A DNA stretch of 64,000 bases from Massospora cicadina (lineage: Eukaryota; Entomophthoromycota; Entomophthoromycetes; Entomophthorales; Entomophthoraceae). Where the stretch lies: assembly GCA_022478985.1 (NCBI GenBank), contig JAKSZP010008050.1, forward strand, positions 95,275-159,274, in the 5' to 3' direction. This document shows positions 52,761 to 63,990 of the stretch, one piece after another (the stretch's first letter is position 1; the number at the start of each line of letters is the position of its first letter). Below the pieces are notes generated by a model. The model was given only the letters and a program-made list of their open reading frames with translations. It was not told where the DNA came from and ran no database searches. The position numbers and the translations under genes were made by a program.

Positions 52761-53805
52761 ATGAATGACGATATAGACATTTCCAATCTCTTTGTAAAAG
52801 AAACAACTGACCCACTATATCAGATTGTTAACATGGACGTGAACACCATCACTTGAGCCAAAACAAAGGGAATCAACCCTGAAATTGGGAGGAAGTGGCT
52901 TAACCATACGCTCATCTATTAGTGGACAAGATTAAATCTGCTGAGAACCAGGAGGATTTACTTAAGACTAGTTTAGATGAGGTTAATGTATCGATTCCAA
53001 TTAATGTAATCAAGAAATCTTTCTCCTGATATATCAGAACATCTAATTATTCTCTTAATTTAGCAAATGACACCGCCATTCACTCAGAATATACCCTATT
53101 ACAATATTCTGAGTGTACCTATGCGGATATTGTAAGTTAACCAAGTGATAGTGAGGGCAATAATCAACAGTGGAGCACTCAAAAATATTGTTTTGACCAA
53201 ATTGGTGAATCAAATGAAGATTTTTCTGGACCCAGAACACCAGAAGGAATAAGAAATGACCACCTGATATGACAATGTCATGTGGAGCCTACAGCGCACT
53301 GCCACTTCAATTTGGTTTACTCGTTGTATCAACTCCTGCCATCGTGTTGACAAACCAGAATTATTATATCCTGATTGGGATGGAGTTCCTGAGAAAATAT
53401 GGAGTAAAATGTAATTTTGATATTGTTGCCTTGAACATTCTGGGGCAGACCTTACCCTTGGTATATCATCTAGAAGGAGAACTGCCGCTGACTAAAACAA
53501 TTTTTGCAATATTGATTTACAATGATGGCATAGTTCCTATCCAGTATAAGTTTGTTGGGCGAAAATGGAGAGAAATGCTGAAGGAGATCCTGAAAATCGC
53601 GGTATACCCTTGAAATTGAAAATGACAAACATTATACTGCCTGTGACGCAATTAATCATCAACACGGGGTTAAAGCTTGAGATCCTCAAGAAAATTATGG
53701 AGAAGTCGTTAACCCATGGAATAAATCAAGAATTGAGCCATAGGTAGCTCAGGGTGATTATGTCAGAACATGGAGAAAATGTGCTACTGGATAATCTGGG
53801 AAATA
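52761..53805 (+). pseudogene. T2 aspartic protease and linker
   Basis: The active-site stretch at 53160-53200 reads INSGALKNIV, with asparagine for aspartate. The open frame 53269-53613 continues with YSALPLQFGLLVVSTPAIVL and YYILIGMEFLRKYGV, then LNILGQTLPLVYHLEG, as in family A proteases. Linker sequence follows to 53805, where C' begins. The T2 pol beyond protease was not found. Confidence 0.8.
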
Positions 53806-54513
53806 TGACATAGCTTGATGACATAATTGAGGGCATTAATTTTAATAACAAATTTGTACGTCAGGAGGTTAAAAGGGTCAAGTTACAATGCTTTTGTTAT
53901 TTGAAACACACCCTGGACCAACTCTGGGTGTGGGCAAGATATGACCAGGTTGGTCCTGGGGATAAGCGTGATGCTCCTCCAAGAATTAAAACCAGGGTGT
54001 TAAAGCGCACCAGCTACATTACAAATGTGGATGGTTCAATTTGGTTGTTTGGGGATCAGGGTTTAAAAATACCCATTTAAAATATTACTACATTGGGTAG
54101 GATCCATTTACAGTCAATCACTTGAGTTCGGGCTATCTCAAATTAAAGTATTATGTCAAATGGTACTATGCTTTTATTAGTTCATTTTGGCTTATCACTG
54201 GCTCCACAGATTGACAACTCCTCACCCATTGCTTAATTATGATTTTGTGAGACCCACATTTACTTGTTGGTCGTCTGGCTTAATAAAACCCCGTTCATTT
54301 TAAGTATTTAATGTGCACTTGTTTAGCTTTGTTTGCCAAACTTCATTGGGTCCTAATTTGTCAAATAGTGCCCTCCTTGCGTGGGGCTCTCTGTGCACCG
54401 TCCTTCTGGGCGGTGCTTTGCTTACCCTTTCCTTGGAGAAGTGTTTCTTGGTAGTAGGTTGGGCTAACGCCCACCACCCCTACTGAAACTGGTGGGTTAC
54501 AGGCACACTAACA
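53806..54513 (+). repeat. C' 5' LTR
   Basis: It carries the U3 peptide (LKHTLDQLWVWARYDQVG near 53900; VDGSIWLFGDQGLKI near 54030), a TATA-like TTAATTA near 54232 and GTTGGTCGTCT at 54266-54276, and ends TAACA. It lacks the DLFEEVS block of the 3' copy. Confidence 0.75.
54266..54276 (+). promoter_or_regulatory. Self-primer sequence of C'
   Basis: GTTGGTCGTCT is the exact complement of the PBS at 54516-54526. Relative to C, both sites changed at the same base pair (A-T to G-C). Confidence 0.75.
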
Positions 54514-54515
54514 CT

Positions 54516-54526
54516 AGACGACCAAC
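54516..54526 (+). promoter_or_regulatory. Primer-binding site of C' (self-priming type)
   Basis: AGACGACCAAC lies two bases after the LTR end, the same spacing as in C. Confidence 0.75.
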
Positions 54527-54539
54527 CCAAATTTTGGTC

Positions 54540-55790
54540 TCCCCAAGACTTATTCCGTGTGGAAGATTCTCATAGTGGTAATCAGGTTCTTTGGCTGTGC
54601 ACCGTGGTTGGGACGCTCTTGTCCATAGTGTTATCACTCTGGTCTAGAGGTGCCAGCTTTGTGTCTCTCCTTTTACTTCTCGTGGTGCAAGTTCCACAAT
54701 TTTGGCAAGTACCTGGTGGTTATGGAGTGTATAAGGCCCTGTCGCTGGGGCTTTCAAGTTTCCCACCACCTCTTCTCGTTATATAAAACCCAGCCCTGAA
54801 TGTCCTCATCCAGGTGATGAGTGGCTGCGTCGTCTTTTGCTATGAGCACCTGCTTGGGTGTTTTAAGTTTATAAACTGTGTTTTAGGTGTCCAAGAGTCT
54901 AGAGAGTTTGAAGCGACCCTTGAGGAAGAGCAATCCTGTGCCACCACTTCTGAGCTTTATCATGGCTCACTTGTGCACTGTGGTGTTAAGATTTTTGTGT
55001 GTTCTTATTTTTTAATATCTTTGTGTCTTAAGCTTACCTGTGTCCATTGTTTTCTGAGCATCATTTTCCCGTCATAATTTTATAGCCCTTGTGATGGACA
55101 CTCAAGTGAGTCAAGCTTCCCCCACTGGCAATAACCATCTGATTGAAGCTTTTTGGGAAAGTTTTCCCATCCCAACCCAGAAGGGGCCAGGTAATTGGAC
55201 CGTCGTGGTTTCACTTGGGCCAGACCTTATAAATATGGGCCCCAAAAACCGCGCATGCCTCTGAAAAAGATGGATTCTTATCATTTCAACCCTTTGTTTT
55301 TGACTGAAATTGAAGGTGAGCAGGGGACCAGACCCAAAACCAAATTAAATGTCTCAGTTGATTCCGCTGCTATGATGTCACTTAAGGCAGTCCCTATATT
55401 TATGGCGCGCACGCCTATTGATTATTCCTTTAATTAGGCAGAGCTCCCAGCTGGTTACCTCCCTGTTTCGGTGGAATTGGAGGGTCTTGGAGAGTCTAGC
55501 CCCAAGATTTAAACAGATTTAACTAAAACGAATTTCTCTTAGCACCGCATTTGGATGGTGCAGGTGGGGCAATCAGTGAAGGGCCTGGGGGTGATGGCCT
55601 TAGATAACGATGTACAACCATCCACCAGATTGGGTATGGGGTTGTTCACGCTCAAAGACGCGCTTTAAAACGCGAATTCCATAAATAAAAACGAGCCAAT
55701 ATCATCTCTTATGGCTCTAGTATGGAACCCTTTTCATTATAACAGATCACCCCAGAGAACTCACGCTTGACCTCTACCATGATCCGCAGA
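54540..55790 (+). pseudogene. C' leader and gag-like region
   Basis: The frame 54559-54786 is hydrophobic (LSIVLSLWSRGASFVSLLLL), echoing the memb­rane-like stretch in the C LTR frame, but without clear identity. From an ATG at 55094 a frame (MDTQVSQASPTGNNHLIEAF, ESFPIPTQKGPGNWT) shifts near 55200 into the open frame 55195-55437. A section with MVQVGQSVKGLGVMALDN near 55557 matches the start of the C gag-like frame. No zinc knuckle is present. Confidence 0.6.
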
Positions 55791-55794
55791 ACAA

Positions 55795-56440
55795 ATGAGG
55801 TGGAGAAAAAATTATTACAATATAAAAATGTTTATGAAACTGCTGAATATATGGTGGGGTTATTTGGCCTCAGTAGTGATAGTGGCCAATTATCACTCTC
55901 CATTTTTTGATGCAAAAACCTATTTTGGGGGCATGCTTATGCCTGAAGAAGATTTCTATAGTATAGTGTTTGCGTTGTCTGCTATAAATAAAGACCATTC
56001 TGGAAATTTTTTGTTGACTGTTACCCTTTCATCCCCTTTAGGGAAAATCAGCACAACGATTTTGGTGGATACAGGAACCTCTGAGAATTTTATTAACCAT
56101 GACCTAGATGACTACTTTAGTTGAATTACTTGCCAGGTGGTATGGTTAAGGGGAGGGGCTCTTTAAGGTATTCCTAAGTTAAAGGTTCGGGGTTTTGTAT
56201 TATCAAGTTGACAAATATCAATTGGATGAGCGCTTTCAAGCAATCATAAACTTCTTGTACCCCATTAATTTGGAAGTGAAGTGGTGGCGAAAAAATGATG
56301 GCAAAACTAACTTGAACAACAACACCATATCATTACCTTTGAAGAATGGCCATGAATTAGTTTTCTCTTTGAAGCAAACTTTCAGGGAGATCAGCCCCAC
56401 TGGCACAAGATCCGCACTCTCAGTCTTTCTCCGTTGCTGA
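55795..56440 (+). pseudogene. C' aspartic protease
   Basis: The frame 55795-56124 has FLLTVTLSSPLGKISTTILV and then DTGTSENFI, an intact D-T-G. The next frame (56195-56440) continues with YPINLEVKWWRKNDGKTNL, as in C. Confidence 0.88.
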
Positions 56441-57320
56441 AGCACTCTCCGGAGGTACCCTTACCTTCCTGTTTAGAGGTCTGGAGTCTTCGTTTGATGT
56501 ATCATCAGCCAATATACTACAAGCTTATTAAGGATTTGATTGCAAGTTCAAGCTCCATATTGATATGGTACGTATATCTTCTCCTATTTACTCTTTTACT
56601 GTACTGGAGGAAGCGGCCTTAGATGTGTGGGTTAAAGATCATTAGTTAAAGGCTCGACATTTCAGAGTACCTCCCCAGTGTGCTCCCCACTTTTTTGTGG
56701 AGAAAGCCAATGGTACCTTACGTTCATGTGAAATTCTATGGGAATCTCAACAACGTCACAGTACCAGACTTGCATCCCATTACAGTGAACTCACAGATTT
56801 CTCGCTATGTGGAGAAGGTGAAAGTCTTCTCCAAACTGAATTGCTTAAATGCGGTCAATCAGATCTGGAGAGAAAATAGCCAGGAGTAACTAATTGCATA
56901 TCTTATCAGAAAAGGGATTTTACAGTTTTGGGTTATGCCCTTTGGGCTTAAAAATGCCCCGGCTATCTTTCAACGCCATATAGATGTGGCTCTGGAGGAC
57001 CTGCTGGGGGTATGCGCGGTAGCCTATATGGATGATATTTTGGTGTTTTCCTCTGATCATGAGTCCCATGCAATACACCTGCAGTAAGTGATGGGTAGTT
57101 TAGGGGAAGCTAACCTTACGCTGAAAATCAGTAATTGTGAGAATTTTCAAGTCTCAGGTCACCTTCCTGGGCAACGTTGTGTTCGCTTAAGGCTACATGA
57201 TAATTTTAGGCAAGGAGAAGGCAATATGTGAGTGGCCCACTCCAATTTCATATAAGAAATTGAGGAGTTTCTTTGGGACTTGTACGTCCCTTAAGAGATT
57301 CATACCAATCCTCCATGAGG
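56441..57320 (+). pseudogene. C' reverse transcriptase
   Basis: Fingers ([13 protein letters not shown] near 56740) and palm (MPFGLKNAPAIFQRHIDVAL, then YMDDILVFSSDHESH) are read in successive frames. The YMDD box at 57025-57036 is intact. Stops and shifts occur on both sides. Confidence 0.9.
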
Positions 57321-57399
57321 TGGCTGCGCCCTTGTATAAGGCGAGTGGAGCAAAAGTGCTCCAGTAGTCCCATTTTTCAAAATGTCTTCCAACGGTAAA

Positions 57400-57900
57400 G
57401 TACATCCTGTTGTCCACGTCCATTCTTCGCCGTGTAGTTTCTGAAAAGGAGTTTATTGTTGCTACTGATGTCTCAAACTTTGCCATAGCGGCTGCCTTGT
57501 TATATTGGGCGGAGATGGAATAGAGCATCCAATGAAATATTTTTCCAGAAAGATGTCTCTTCCTGAGTTAAACTAAGCCATTTATGACAAAGAGTTATTA
57601 GCAGTGGTTGAGGAGCTGACTTATTGTCATCATCACTTGCATGGCTCATCCCTACCATTTTACATCTGTACAGATCACCGTGCCTTGTTGTACTACCACA
57701 CACCTCATGTCATGACCCCACGGTAAACCTACTGGCATGAGACCCTAACCCAATTTGTGTTTGCTTATGAGTTTACAAAGGGCAAGGAGAATGGTTTGGA
57801 TGACTCTTTGAGCCGCAACCCTGCACTAGCTCCATATCCTAAGAAGGTAAAGGGGCATAATACCCAGTTGATGATTCCATTGGGTAAGATTATGTTTTAA
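57400..57900 (+). pseudogene. C' RNase H
   Basis: IVATDVSNFAIAAALLY, YDKELLAVVEELTYCHHHLH, CTDHRALLYYHTPHV and NGLDDSLSRNPALA give the four acidic positions. A TAA replaces a glutamine near 57723. Confidence 0.85.
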
Positions 57901-59014
57901 CTTTCCTCTCCCTCAGCCAATGGGCCAGCGCTTGCACCTCTGTAAATGCTGAGGAATATGGTATGTTCAGAAAGGTAGTCCTTTCTCAGCCTTTGTTGGC
58001 CGAATATGCTATGGTCCTTGCTAATAGCGCGTTGAATCAGAAGGATATTCCTAGGAGTTATTGCGTAAAGGATAAGATGGTGTGATTCAGGGGTGCCTAT
58101 GGGTTCCTGATGGACCACTTTGCCTGGAAATCATCTGGGTCCATCTTGACGGAATCACTGTTAGTCATACTGGAAAGGCAAAGACTCTGGAGTTAGTTTG
58201 CTGGCACTTATAATTGGAAGGGGTTAGCTGCACAGGTGGGAAGGTATTGTAAATAGTGCCTGGTCTGCAACCAAATGAAACCAAATTGACAGTCACTATC
58301 AGGGCTGTTAGTTACAGTTTAAAAAGCTGAAGGGCTTTGGTTTCTTTATTGGTCAATTATGGAATTGCCTTTATCTGATGGCTACGATGCCATCATGGTG
58401 GTGGTGGACCGTTTTACTAAGTTTGCCTACTTTATTCCCTGCAGAACCACAGTCACCGCAGTAGAGATGGCTAGGCTCTTTGTCACTCATGTGTGCTCTT
58501 AACGGGGTCCCCCAAGAAATATTTAGCAATCATGGACCCCAGTTTACCTCCGTCTTTTGGGAAGTGTTGTGTAAAACTCTGCAAATCCGTCCCTGCTGTT
58601 CAACTGTCATCACCCCTTAATCAGATGGGTTATACTTTCGAGTTAACCAGTGCCTCAAACAGTCCTTGTGATTATACTCCGCCGCAGATCATTCAGATTG
58701 GGTTTCCCATCTCCCCATGGCCCAATTTAGTTATAACAACGCCCAACATTCATCAATCAGTTGTTCCCCCTTCTTCACAACTTTGGCTTCAATCTTGCCT
58801 TCAACATGGATCCCAGTTGTGGATCCAAGGTGGAAGCGGTGGTGGACTCTGAAAAATGATCAAGAAAGAACACTAGGGGGTGAGACCAAAATTTAGTTGT
58901 GGCAATGCAGGCTTACAAAGAGGACGCAATGGTAAGAGACAAGTTGGACCAGTATACAAGAAAGGAGATCTCGTGATGCTGGATGCTAAAAAAATCCCAA
59001 TCAAGCAACCATGC
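57901..59014 (+). pseudogene. C' integrase, first part
   Basis: The core has VVVDRFTKFAYFIPC near 58405 and FSNHGPQFTSVFWEVLCKTL near 58525, where the second aspartate is asparagine. It continues in shifted frames to KKGDLVMLDAKKIPIKQP at 59010. The frame is then cut by an insertion and resumes at 60171. Confidence 0.85.
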
Positions 59015-60165
59015 TGTAAAATTTACTTTAGTTGTTATCAGAAAGCAACCCTAGTAATTTTTTTACTGCACAGGTTCAGTTTCCTCATGAACTTTGTCGC
59101 GTTGTATAGCAGAATTCTTTAATCAATAATAGTATGGAGACTATTATCCATATTTGAGTATGAATTATATTTTGGCTCAACGCTCGGCCAGTATTCCCAA
59201 TTAAATACTCATGAAGTTATACTAGTAGGGATTAGTTCCCTTGCTCTTGTCCAACAGATCTTCGCAGAGATAACCCAGTGACAGTCTTTTTGGCCCAACA
59301 CACAGTCAGCAGCTATCCCTGATTGTGGCTCCTTCATCTCTAGATCCCCGCTCAGATCTTTACTCTTCTCTTTGAAAGTCTTCCAATTATTGCCCTCCGC
59401 AATAATATCCTTGAGAAAGAACAGCACAATAGAAGCTGATGATAATTTAACTATATACTAAATGGATAATATCACTGTTCTCATAAAATCCTATAAATAC
59501 TGTTTTTACTTTAAATACTGTTTTTATTATAGTAAATCCTAGGGAATATATATAGTGGAGAATTCGACTGTCTAACCATCAGTTGACACCTCTTCAATGA
59601 AACGGGAGCCATTGCCATTGAATCATCCATCCTCATCTCAGCAGTGATGGTCTTCCCCATCCTGGCTAGGATTCTATCAATGGACATCCTTGAGACCTCA
59701 AATGGAAAGAGTCAGAAAACAGTCCCTAACATTTTCCTCTCAATCCAAATAAACCAACCATATTTGGCTAGTGACCTGCTAAGCTAATAAAACTTAATAC
59801 CCATTATGGCAGGTCACTCACCAACTGATTGAGTAACTTGTTGCAGGCAGCATCACTCGCCTCATAACTTGCTATTCATTCCCAATCAGTCAGTGATGAA
59901 ACCCGACCAATTCTAATTGGTACACCAGATAGTTAATCACTATCAGATGTTCCTATTTCGTTGGCAACTCCACCCAATGAGATCTTAAGTATTCGTCCAG
60001 ATCAATCCCCAACAGATATGACCAGGTGAATATCCTAAAATCCCCCAAACGTAGTTACTCCAAAACTTGGGCCAATTGATTTCTGATTCACTTCATCTTA
60101 GGGAATTTTCCCCTAGCGATACCAAGTAATCTAGCAGGCTGGGAATATGGGCAAAAATCCCAAAA
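59015..60165 (-). mobile_element. 1,151-bp insertion in C' integrase, LINE-like
   Basis: CATGC stands on both sides (59010-59014, 60166-60170), and removing the insert restores the frame from IKQP to KKLGPKRIG. On the minus strand, phrases such as GWFIWIERKMLGTVF and SRMSIDRILARMGKTITAEM (about 59790-59590) and NNWKTFKEKSKDLSGDLEMK (59427-59209) recall the first open reading frame of LINEs. No terminal repeats or A-tail were seen, so its class is uncertain. Confidence 0.5.
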
Positions 60166-60170
60166 CATGC

Positions 60171-60633
60171 AAAAAACTAGGACCAAAGAGGATTGGGCTG
60201 TACCACGTCTTTAGAAAGGTGGGGCACGCCTCATACCAGTTGGATCTCCCCCTTGTTTTAAATCTTTTCAGTCTTTCATAAAATCAAGCTTACGTTGTTT
60301 GAGTGCCCCCCACCAGAGACTCCTGAGGCTTATCTCGTGGATGGTGCGCCAGAGTAGGAAGTGGAGGAGTTAAGAGCCTCCCATAGTGTAAGAAGGAGAC
60401 TTGAGTATCTTTTATCCTGGAAGGTATTTGACGCAGGGGAGAACAGTTGGGTTCCAGCGCGGGACTGTGTCCATGCCCAAGACTTAACTTAAGCATTCCA
60501 CGAGCGTTTCCCTGAGGCTGAAGGTTCTTGTCCAAGAAAGCCGTCGCTGCCATGAAGTTGGCCCCTGCTCACAAAAACTTTTCCTTGGCGAATGACCCTG
60601 GATGGGGTGGAGCCCAAAAAGAGGATAGGGTAA
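60171..60633 (+). pseudogene. C' integrase C-terminus and chromodomain
   Basis: KKLGPKRIGLYHVFRKVGHA and SYQLDLPL form the GPY-type domain. The chromodomain follows with EVEELRASHSVRRRLEYLL, SWKVFDAGENSWVPARDCV and FHERFPEAE. A TAG at 60355-60357 stands where C has tryptophan, and the WKGF glycine is valine. A purine tract (AAAAAGAGGATAGGG) ends just before the LTR. Confidence 0.9.
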
Positions 60634-61525
60634 TGTCATGCTCACATGACTATATTGAAGGGGTCAGTTTCCAGGATAAGGCTGGGCACCAAGAGTCCAA
60701 GAAGGTCAATTTTAAGGACTTACTGGCTTGAGGCACACATTGGACCAACGCTGGGTACAGGCCAGGTATGCTCAGGTTGGTTCATGAAGTGCAACCTTCC
60801 CAGCCATGTATAACAGCTGTAGCATTAAAACGGACGTGCTACCATCTAAATTATGTTGGCTCAATTTAGTTAATTAGTGAATGGGGGTTTGAAACCTGTT
60901 CAATTTATGAAATTTCTAACTCGGGTTGGGCTCAAAAATAATCAATCACTTAAGTTTGGTCAATTTTGTATTATGTTACCCGGTCAGATGGAAGTGTGCG
61001 CTTATTGGTGCACCAGGGCTTAGTAGCACTTTTTCTGATTGATGTTTTCCCTGTGTTGGCTTAAATATGTTTGCTCGAGACCAACCTTCCATGTTGGTCA
61101 TCTTCCCTTCAATAAACCCCTTGTTAGTTTTACAGTTTTCCTTATGTTGGCTTGGGCAAACCTGGACGCGGACCTCTTTGAGGAGGTATCACATCACATT
61201 AGCCAATTTATTTGTTTAAAATTACAACAGCACCAGTTACACCGCTGGGCCACCAGGTTTCATCTAGACCGAGGCACCCATGCTCTCTAGCCCTGTTCAA
61301 AGCTTGGTTATGAATGCCCCTTTGGGGCACAGCAAAGTCTTTCTGTTTGTTTGAACTCTACTTATGTTTACAGTGTTAACTACCCTCGCTCTATGTCATT
61401 TTAGCTTAAACACCCTCTGTGGGGCTATCTTTCATTTAATATTGACTACTAGTCCCCTTGCGTTGGTCCTGTACACCGTGCACCATCACGCTTGGAACTG
61501 GAGAGTTATAGACGCTCTCCTGAGA
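60634..61525 (+). repeat. C' 3' LTR
   Basis: It starts TGTCATG after the purine tract and ends CTCCTGAGA. It has the U3 peptide (HTLDQRWVQARYAQVG near 60735), a TATA-like TTAAATA (61061-61067), GTTGGTCATCT (61093-61103), AATAAA (about 61111) and a DLFEEVSHHISQFI frame (near 61165). The primer word is the C version, not that of its own 5' LTR. Confidence 0.8.
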
Positions 61526-62310
61526 AGTAGCAGATTGTGATCAATTCTAAGGCATTAAATTTTATGATTTGCCAATGTGGAGTACATAAAGAACATTACG
61601 TCTTTTGTAGCTTGTGCCCTTATGCTTTATGTGTGTTGATAAAAATGTTCAGCCTTTAGATGGCTTTAAAACCCAAGCTTACTACATCATGTTTTTTAAA
61701 GCTTACATTTTTCAAAGATGATGGCCCACATCTCAATAAAGCTCATATCACTTGTGTAAGCTCGTAGAAGTATGTGCAACTGATCACTTCTCAGACATGA
61801 GGTTTGGTGAATCCGCTTTTACTTTCTTCTTTCACTTTGATAATTTTATAGGTCAAACTCAAATTTTTAAAAGCTAATATACAAACTGTTTATATTCCAC
61901 CATGTTAATAGAAACTTTAATTTTTTGAAGCCTGATGCCCCCACATGGGGTGGTGGTGCGTTACCTCCTGCCATTTTTTAGCTTTTCTCAAAGCTTCACC
62001 AAGTCTGGCTCTAGTAGCCATCCAAATCTAACCAAGTTGCTTTATCCCCTCTCAGGGCCTAGAGAAAAATCTCAGATTATCCTAGGTGGTGCAATGAACC
62101 CTTCTAATTCTCCTTTGGATTAACCTGCAATCTAGCCTTTGGGTCAATTATGGAAATCGTTTTCCCTATGTGACTTCAGACATCACTGAAATGGCTCATC
62201 CAGGTTACAAACCCTCTAATTATATCTAATATACGCCTTTTTAAATTGTTTTTTACTTTAGCTTCTCAAAAGAAAATCAAGCTATGGCCACAGAAGCAAT
62301 GTGACTAGTT
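61526..62310. other. AT-rich stretch between C' and the LINE
   Basis: No element is recognised. A 62-codon frame at 61935-62123 (MPPHGVVVRYLLPFF) is short and unmatched. Confidence 0.4.
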
Positions 62311-62341
62311 TATAAAAGTACTCACATCTCTGAGTCTTTGT

Positions 62342-62478
62342 GTGCCCGTTAGGGCACCCAGTGCGGGCAACTTTGCAAGATGAAACCCGGGGTACTGCCC
62401 CCTGCTGCACTGGGAATGTGCGAATCTAAGCACCACTGAATTGGGCCCAACCGCGGGTGGGGTGGCTCACACCACCCC
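62342..62478 (-). other. Stem-loops at the LINE 3' end
   Basis: Three stems: GTGCCC/GGGCAC with a 4-base loop (62342-62357), CCAGTGC/GCACTGG closing a 42-base loop (62358-62413), and GGGGTGG/CCACCCC with a 6-base loop (62459-62478). The last contains the stop codon TGA of the LINE frame in its loop. Confidence 0.75.
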
Positions 62479-63990
62479 AAAACTGACATTCCTTACTGTC
62501 TGGTATACCAGATAGCAAAGGTTACCCAGCCAGTTCAGGGATATGCCTCCCTCCCTTACTGCGAGGAATGAGACCATACTGACCCCCAAGTTGGACTTAC
62601 TTGAGAAAAGAGGATTGCCATAGCTTTCTATAGCTATTTCTAGCCGTCGTTTGACTATGGCCAGGGAGCTTGTTGCATGGATTCCTTCTGAAGGGAAGCA
62701 ACGTTGGTTTCTGGAAAGCCATAGACCATACATCACCTTCCCCCATATCATGCACCAGACGCTGAACCCCTCCTTGTCTTCAAGCAGAACTGGTGGGGCA
62801 TATGAAGTCAAAATCTCTCGCCATGCAAGATGACCAGAGGATAACTTACACCCTGGTTGGTATGCTTCATACCAAAGGAGAACACTACTCCACACAGCAT
62901 CTGCAGTCGGACACTCTTTGAAGATGTGCGTCGCTGTCTCCTCCCCTCCACATACCTTACAGGCATACAGAAGGTCATCCTCCTTATGCTTACTCCACTT
63001 AAGCAGAGTCTCCCCAGTGACCATGATGTTGCTGCAGAGTTGGAAGAGAAAGTTCTGAACTTGCCTAGACCAGCATTCCTTAACCCTCCCCCCCACAGGT
63101 CCATCAGGCCAGGTCACATTTTGCAAGTAATCTGGGACAAGTACATCGAGCAATGCTCGCTGTCTTGTAGCTTCCAGAACCTAACAGTTGTGAAATCTGA
63201 GAGGCAGACACCGCTACCTCCCCCCACCTTGAGTCAGTCCTGAAGGACAAAGAGGCTTTCCTATCTAGAGTATCTTTAGCCTTCTCTTCCTCATGGGAAC
63301 ACCCACTGATCCTGCCTTCCATGACCTTCTGAACAGGCTTCCCCAGCCTCTAATGCGGCCAGAGAAGGAATTGCTTCCCTCTAGCAAGAAGGCAGTACAT
63401 TTGTTTCCACAACATCCCATGCTATACTTACCAGCACCTTGGAGGTACTGGCAACATTATTAGCTGCTTCCACCATAAGCACCTTCCAGCCATCGCCATC
63501 AAGGAGGTCCCCCCAGCGAACTGCCCCAATAAACTGCTTGAAGGCCTTGCACAGACGAGGTTCCATCTCCAGTCCCCAAGCTCCTCGTCAAAGGGGAATC
63601 TCCCGGATCCTTTTGATGGTCCACTCTCTACCCTCCAATCTACCCTTGCTGCCCACCCAAGATCCAAAGTAATCCTTCCAGTAGCCTGGTAGGTTCCCCG
63701 CGCTTGGAATGGCCCCTTGATTGATGCCCCAGCTGACACCAAGATCCTTGTTCGAACTGTTCTTGCAACCCTTAGAGAGGTAGTTCTTCAGTATTGGAGA
63801 CCAACAGATGGATTTTCCCTCCCAAGAGACCCATGCAATCCATTTCAGCTTCAGTGCTTTGATCATACTCCTGAATTTAATCAGGCTGACGCCCCCCTCT
63901 TCACCTCCTAACACAAGTTAGAGAAACTGGTTTTTGATGCTTGCCTTCGCCAAATGAGCTAAATAATTGAACTCTGTATTATCCTTATGG
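62467..63990 (-). pseudogene. LINE ORF2 3' part: RT tail and zinc-binding domain
   Basis: At 63914-63588 the minus strand reads EEGGVSLIKFRSMIKALKLK, the conserved GG-L-x(7)-N/I-KALxxKW stretch after the RT of LINEs. Frameshifted pieces follow (63566-63381, GAVRWGDLLDGDGWKVLMVE; 63322-63104, SFRTDSRWGEVAVSASQISQ). The last frame, 63153-62467, is 228 codons and holds the RT-associated zinc domain CKVCGGEETATHIFKEC, a C-x2-C-x7-H-x4-C. At least three frameshifts and one stop (after NVLPSC near 63381) break it. No endonuclease is inside the window. Confidence 0.85.

Larger units (their letters stand above)
53806..61525 (+). mobile_element. Chromodomain LTR retrotransposon C', in T2
   Basis: A 5' LTR (53806-54513), self-priming PBS, gag, protease, RT, RNase H, integrase, chromodomain and a 3' LTR (60634-61525) follow one another on the plus strand; proteins are close to those of C. 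The two LTRs differ much more than those of C (708 versus 892 bp), and their flanks (AAATA and AGTAG) do not match, so the unit may be a recombinant of two related elements. A 1,151-bp insertion splits the integrase. Confidence 0.8.

Noticed and set aside
53880..54080. Reading this block as part of T2 pol
   Set aside because: It matches the U3 peptide of C LTRs and lies after the LTR start at 53806, so it belongs to C'.
54814..55077. 87-codon frame as a separate membrane protein gene
   Set aside because: It lies in the leader of C', has no match, and its hydrophobic parts are low complexity.
62857..63243. 128-codon forward frame opposite the LINE
   Set aside because: It is the antisense shadow of the zinc-binding domain frame, which has real motifs.
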